Assembly: GCA_031283975.1 (NCBI GenBank)
Contig: JAITAT010000094.1
Coordinates: forward strand, 1-6,092
Reading direction: 5' to 3'
Source of the DNA: Synergistaceae bacterium
Lineage (GTDB): Bacteria; Synergistota; Synergistia; Synergistales; Synergistaceae
DNA: 6,092 nucleotides
The notes beneath the pieces were generated by a model. That model was given only the letters and a program-made list of their open reading frames with translations, had not been told where the DNA came from and ran no database searches. This document shows, in pieces, positions 5,975 to 6,092 of this stretch; the first letter of the stretch is position 1, and each line of letters opens with the position of its first letter. Made by a program: the position numbers and the translations under genes.

Positions 5975-6039
5975 GAGCCGCCCGGCCTCATGTCGTCATT
6001 CTGTCCTGTCAGGAACTATTTGTCACAGAAGGGTTTTGA
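5971..6039 (+). other. 22-codon reading frame ATGA-coupled to folK, possible remnant of a third operon gene
   Basis: The folK stop is embedded in ATGA, and the ATG at 5971 opens a frame of 22 codons (MRAARPHVVILSCQELFVTE, then Gly-Phe) ending in TGA at 6037-6039. The folP-folK and gcvPA-gcvPB junctions use the same ATGA overlap, so this may be the start of a former next gene that has been cut short. I do not recognise the peptide, there is no well-spaced ribosome site, and chance is a fair alternative. Confidence 0.2.
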
Positions 6040-6042
6040 GTA

Positions 6043-6086
6043 AGAAATTGTAACCTCGAACCGCAGGCAGGCGAGTTCAAATTTCT
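6043..6086. other. Imperfect hairpin downstream of folK
   Basis: The arms AGAAATT (6043-6049) and AATTTCT (6080-6086) pair fully. Inside them, after a 2x2 internal loop, AAC pairs with GTT, and after one bulged C, TCG pairs with CGA, giving about 13 bp around a 13-nt loop. No T-run follows on either strand, so it is a poor intrinsic terminator. It could be a terminator-like end of the folate operon, part of a dispersed repeat, or chance. Confidence 0.3.
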
Positions 6087-6092
6087 GTAGAT

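Noticed and set aside
6075..6092. The window end resembles the 3' end of a Cas12a CRISPR repeat (AATTTCT...GTAGAT).
   Set aside because: The middle of the repeat stem-loop is absent, there is only one copy, and no spacer or cas gene is visible; most likely coincidence.
6040..6092. A tRNA-like GTTCAAAT suggesting a tRNA T-loop.
   Set aside because: The flanking bases do not form a 5-bp T-stem and no acceptor or anticodon arm can be built.

Overview
This window looks like part of a chromosome from an anaerobic, amino-acid-using bacterium with moderately high GC content. The suggestive traits are a TAXI-type TRAP transporter with its DUF1850 companion, a two-subunit (GcvPA/GcvPB) glycine decarboxylase, and a compact folP-folK pair. 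Synergistota is my best guess, but it rests on gene content and protein style only; no marker gene is present.

Left part (1-2746, minus strand): a tightly packed transporter operon, read right to left. It holds a TAXI-family periplasmic substrate-binding protein, a small exported or membrane-anchored DUF1850 protein (1-nt overlap), and a fused TRAP permease (14-nt overlap) that runs off the window at position 1. The solute is unknown. A 302-bp divergent intergenic region (2747-3048) follows, AT-rich in its middle. It contains a gapped palindrome on the transporter side and a plausible sigma-70-type promoter on the other side.

Middle part (3049-4587, plus strand): the remains of a glycine cleavage operon, originally of the common order gcvT-gcvH-gcvPA-gcvPB. 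Only pieces are left: the first third of GcvT, no gcvH, two pieces of GcvPA separated by a one-base frameshift and missing a large C-terminal block, and the two ends of GcvPB without the PLP-lysine core. I count three internal deletions plus one frameshift in 1.5 kb, while both neighbours are intact. This is the most notable feature of the window. Either the operon is decaying through repeated short-repeat deletions, or this stretch of the assembly is wrong.

Right part (4626-5974, plus strand): intact folP (dihydropteroate synthase) and folK (HPPK), overlapping by ATGA, which form consecutive late steps of folate synthesis. They lie 38 bp after the gcv remnant and have no obvious promoter of their own, so they may still depend on the old gcv promoter. 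Folate is the cofactor of GcvT, which would explain the original grouping. The last 118 bp hold a 22-codon ATGA-coupled reading frame and an imperfect hairpin, but no gene I recognise.

I found no convincing new defence, mobile or RNA system. The real interest is the patterned destruction of the glycine cleavage genes and its consequence for the downstream folate genes.
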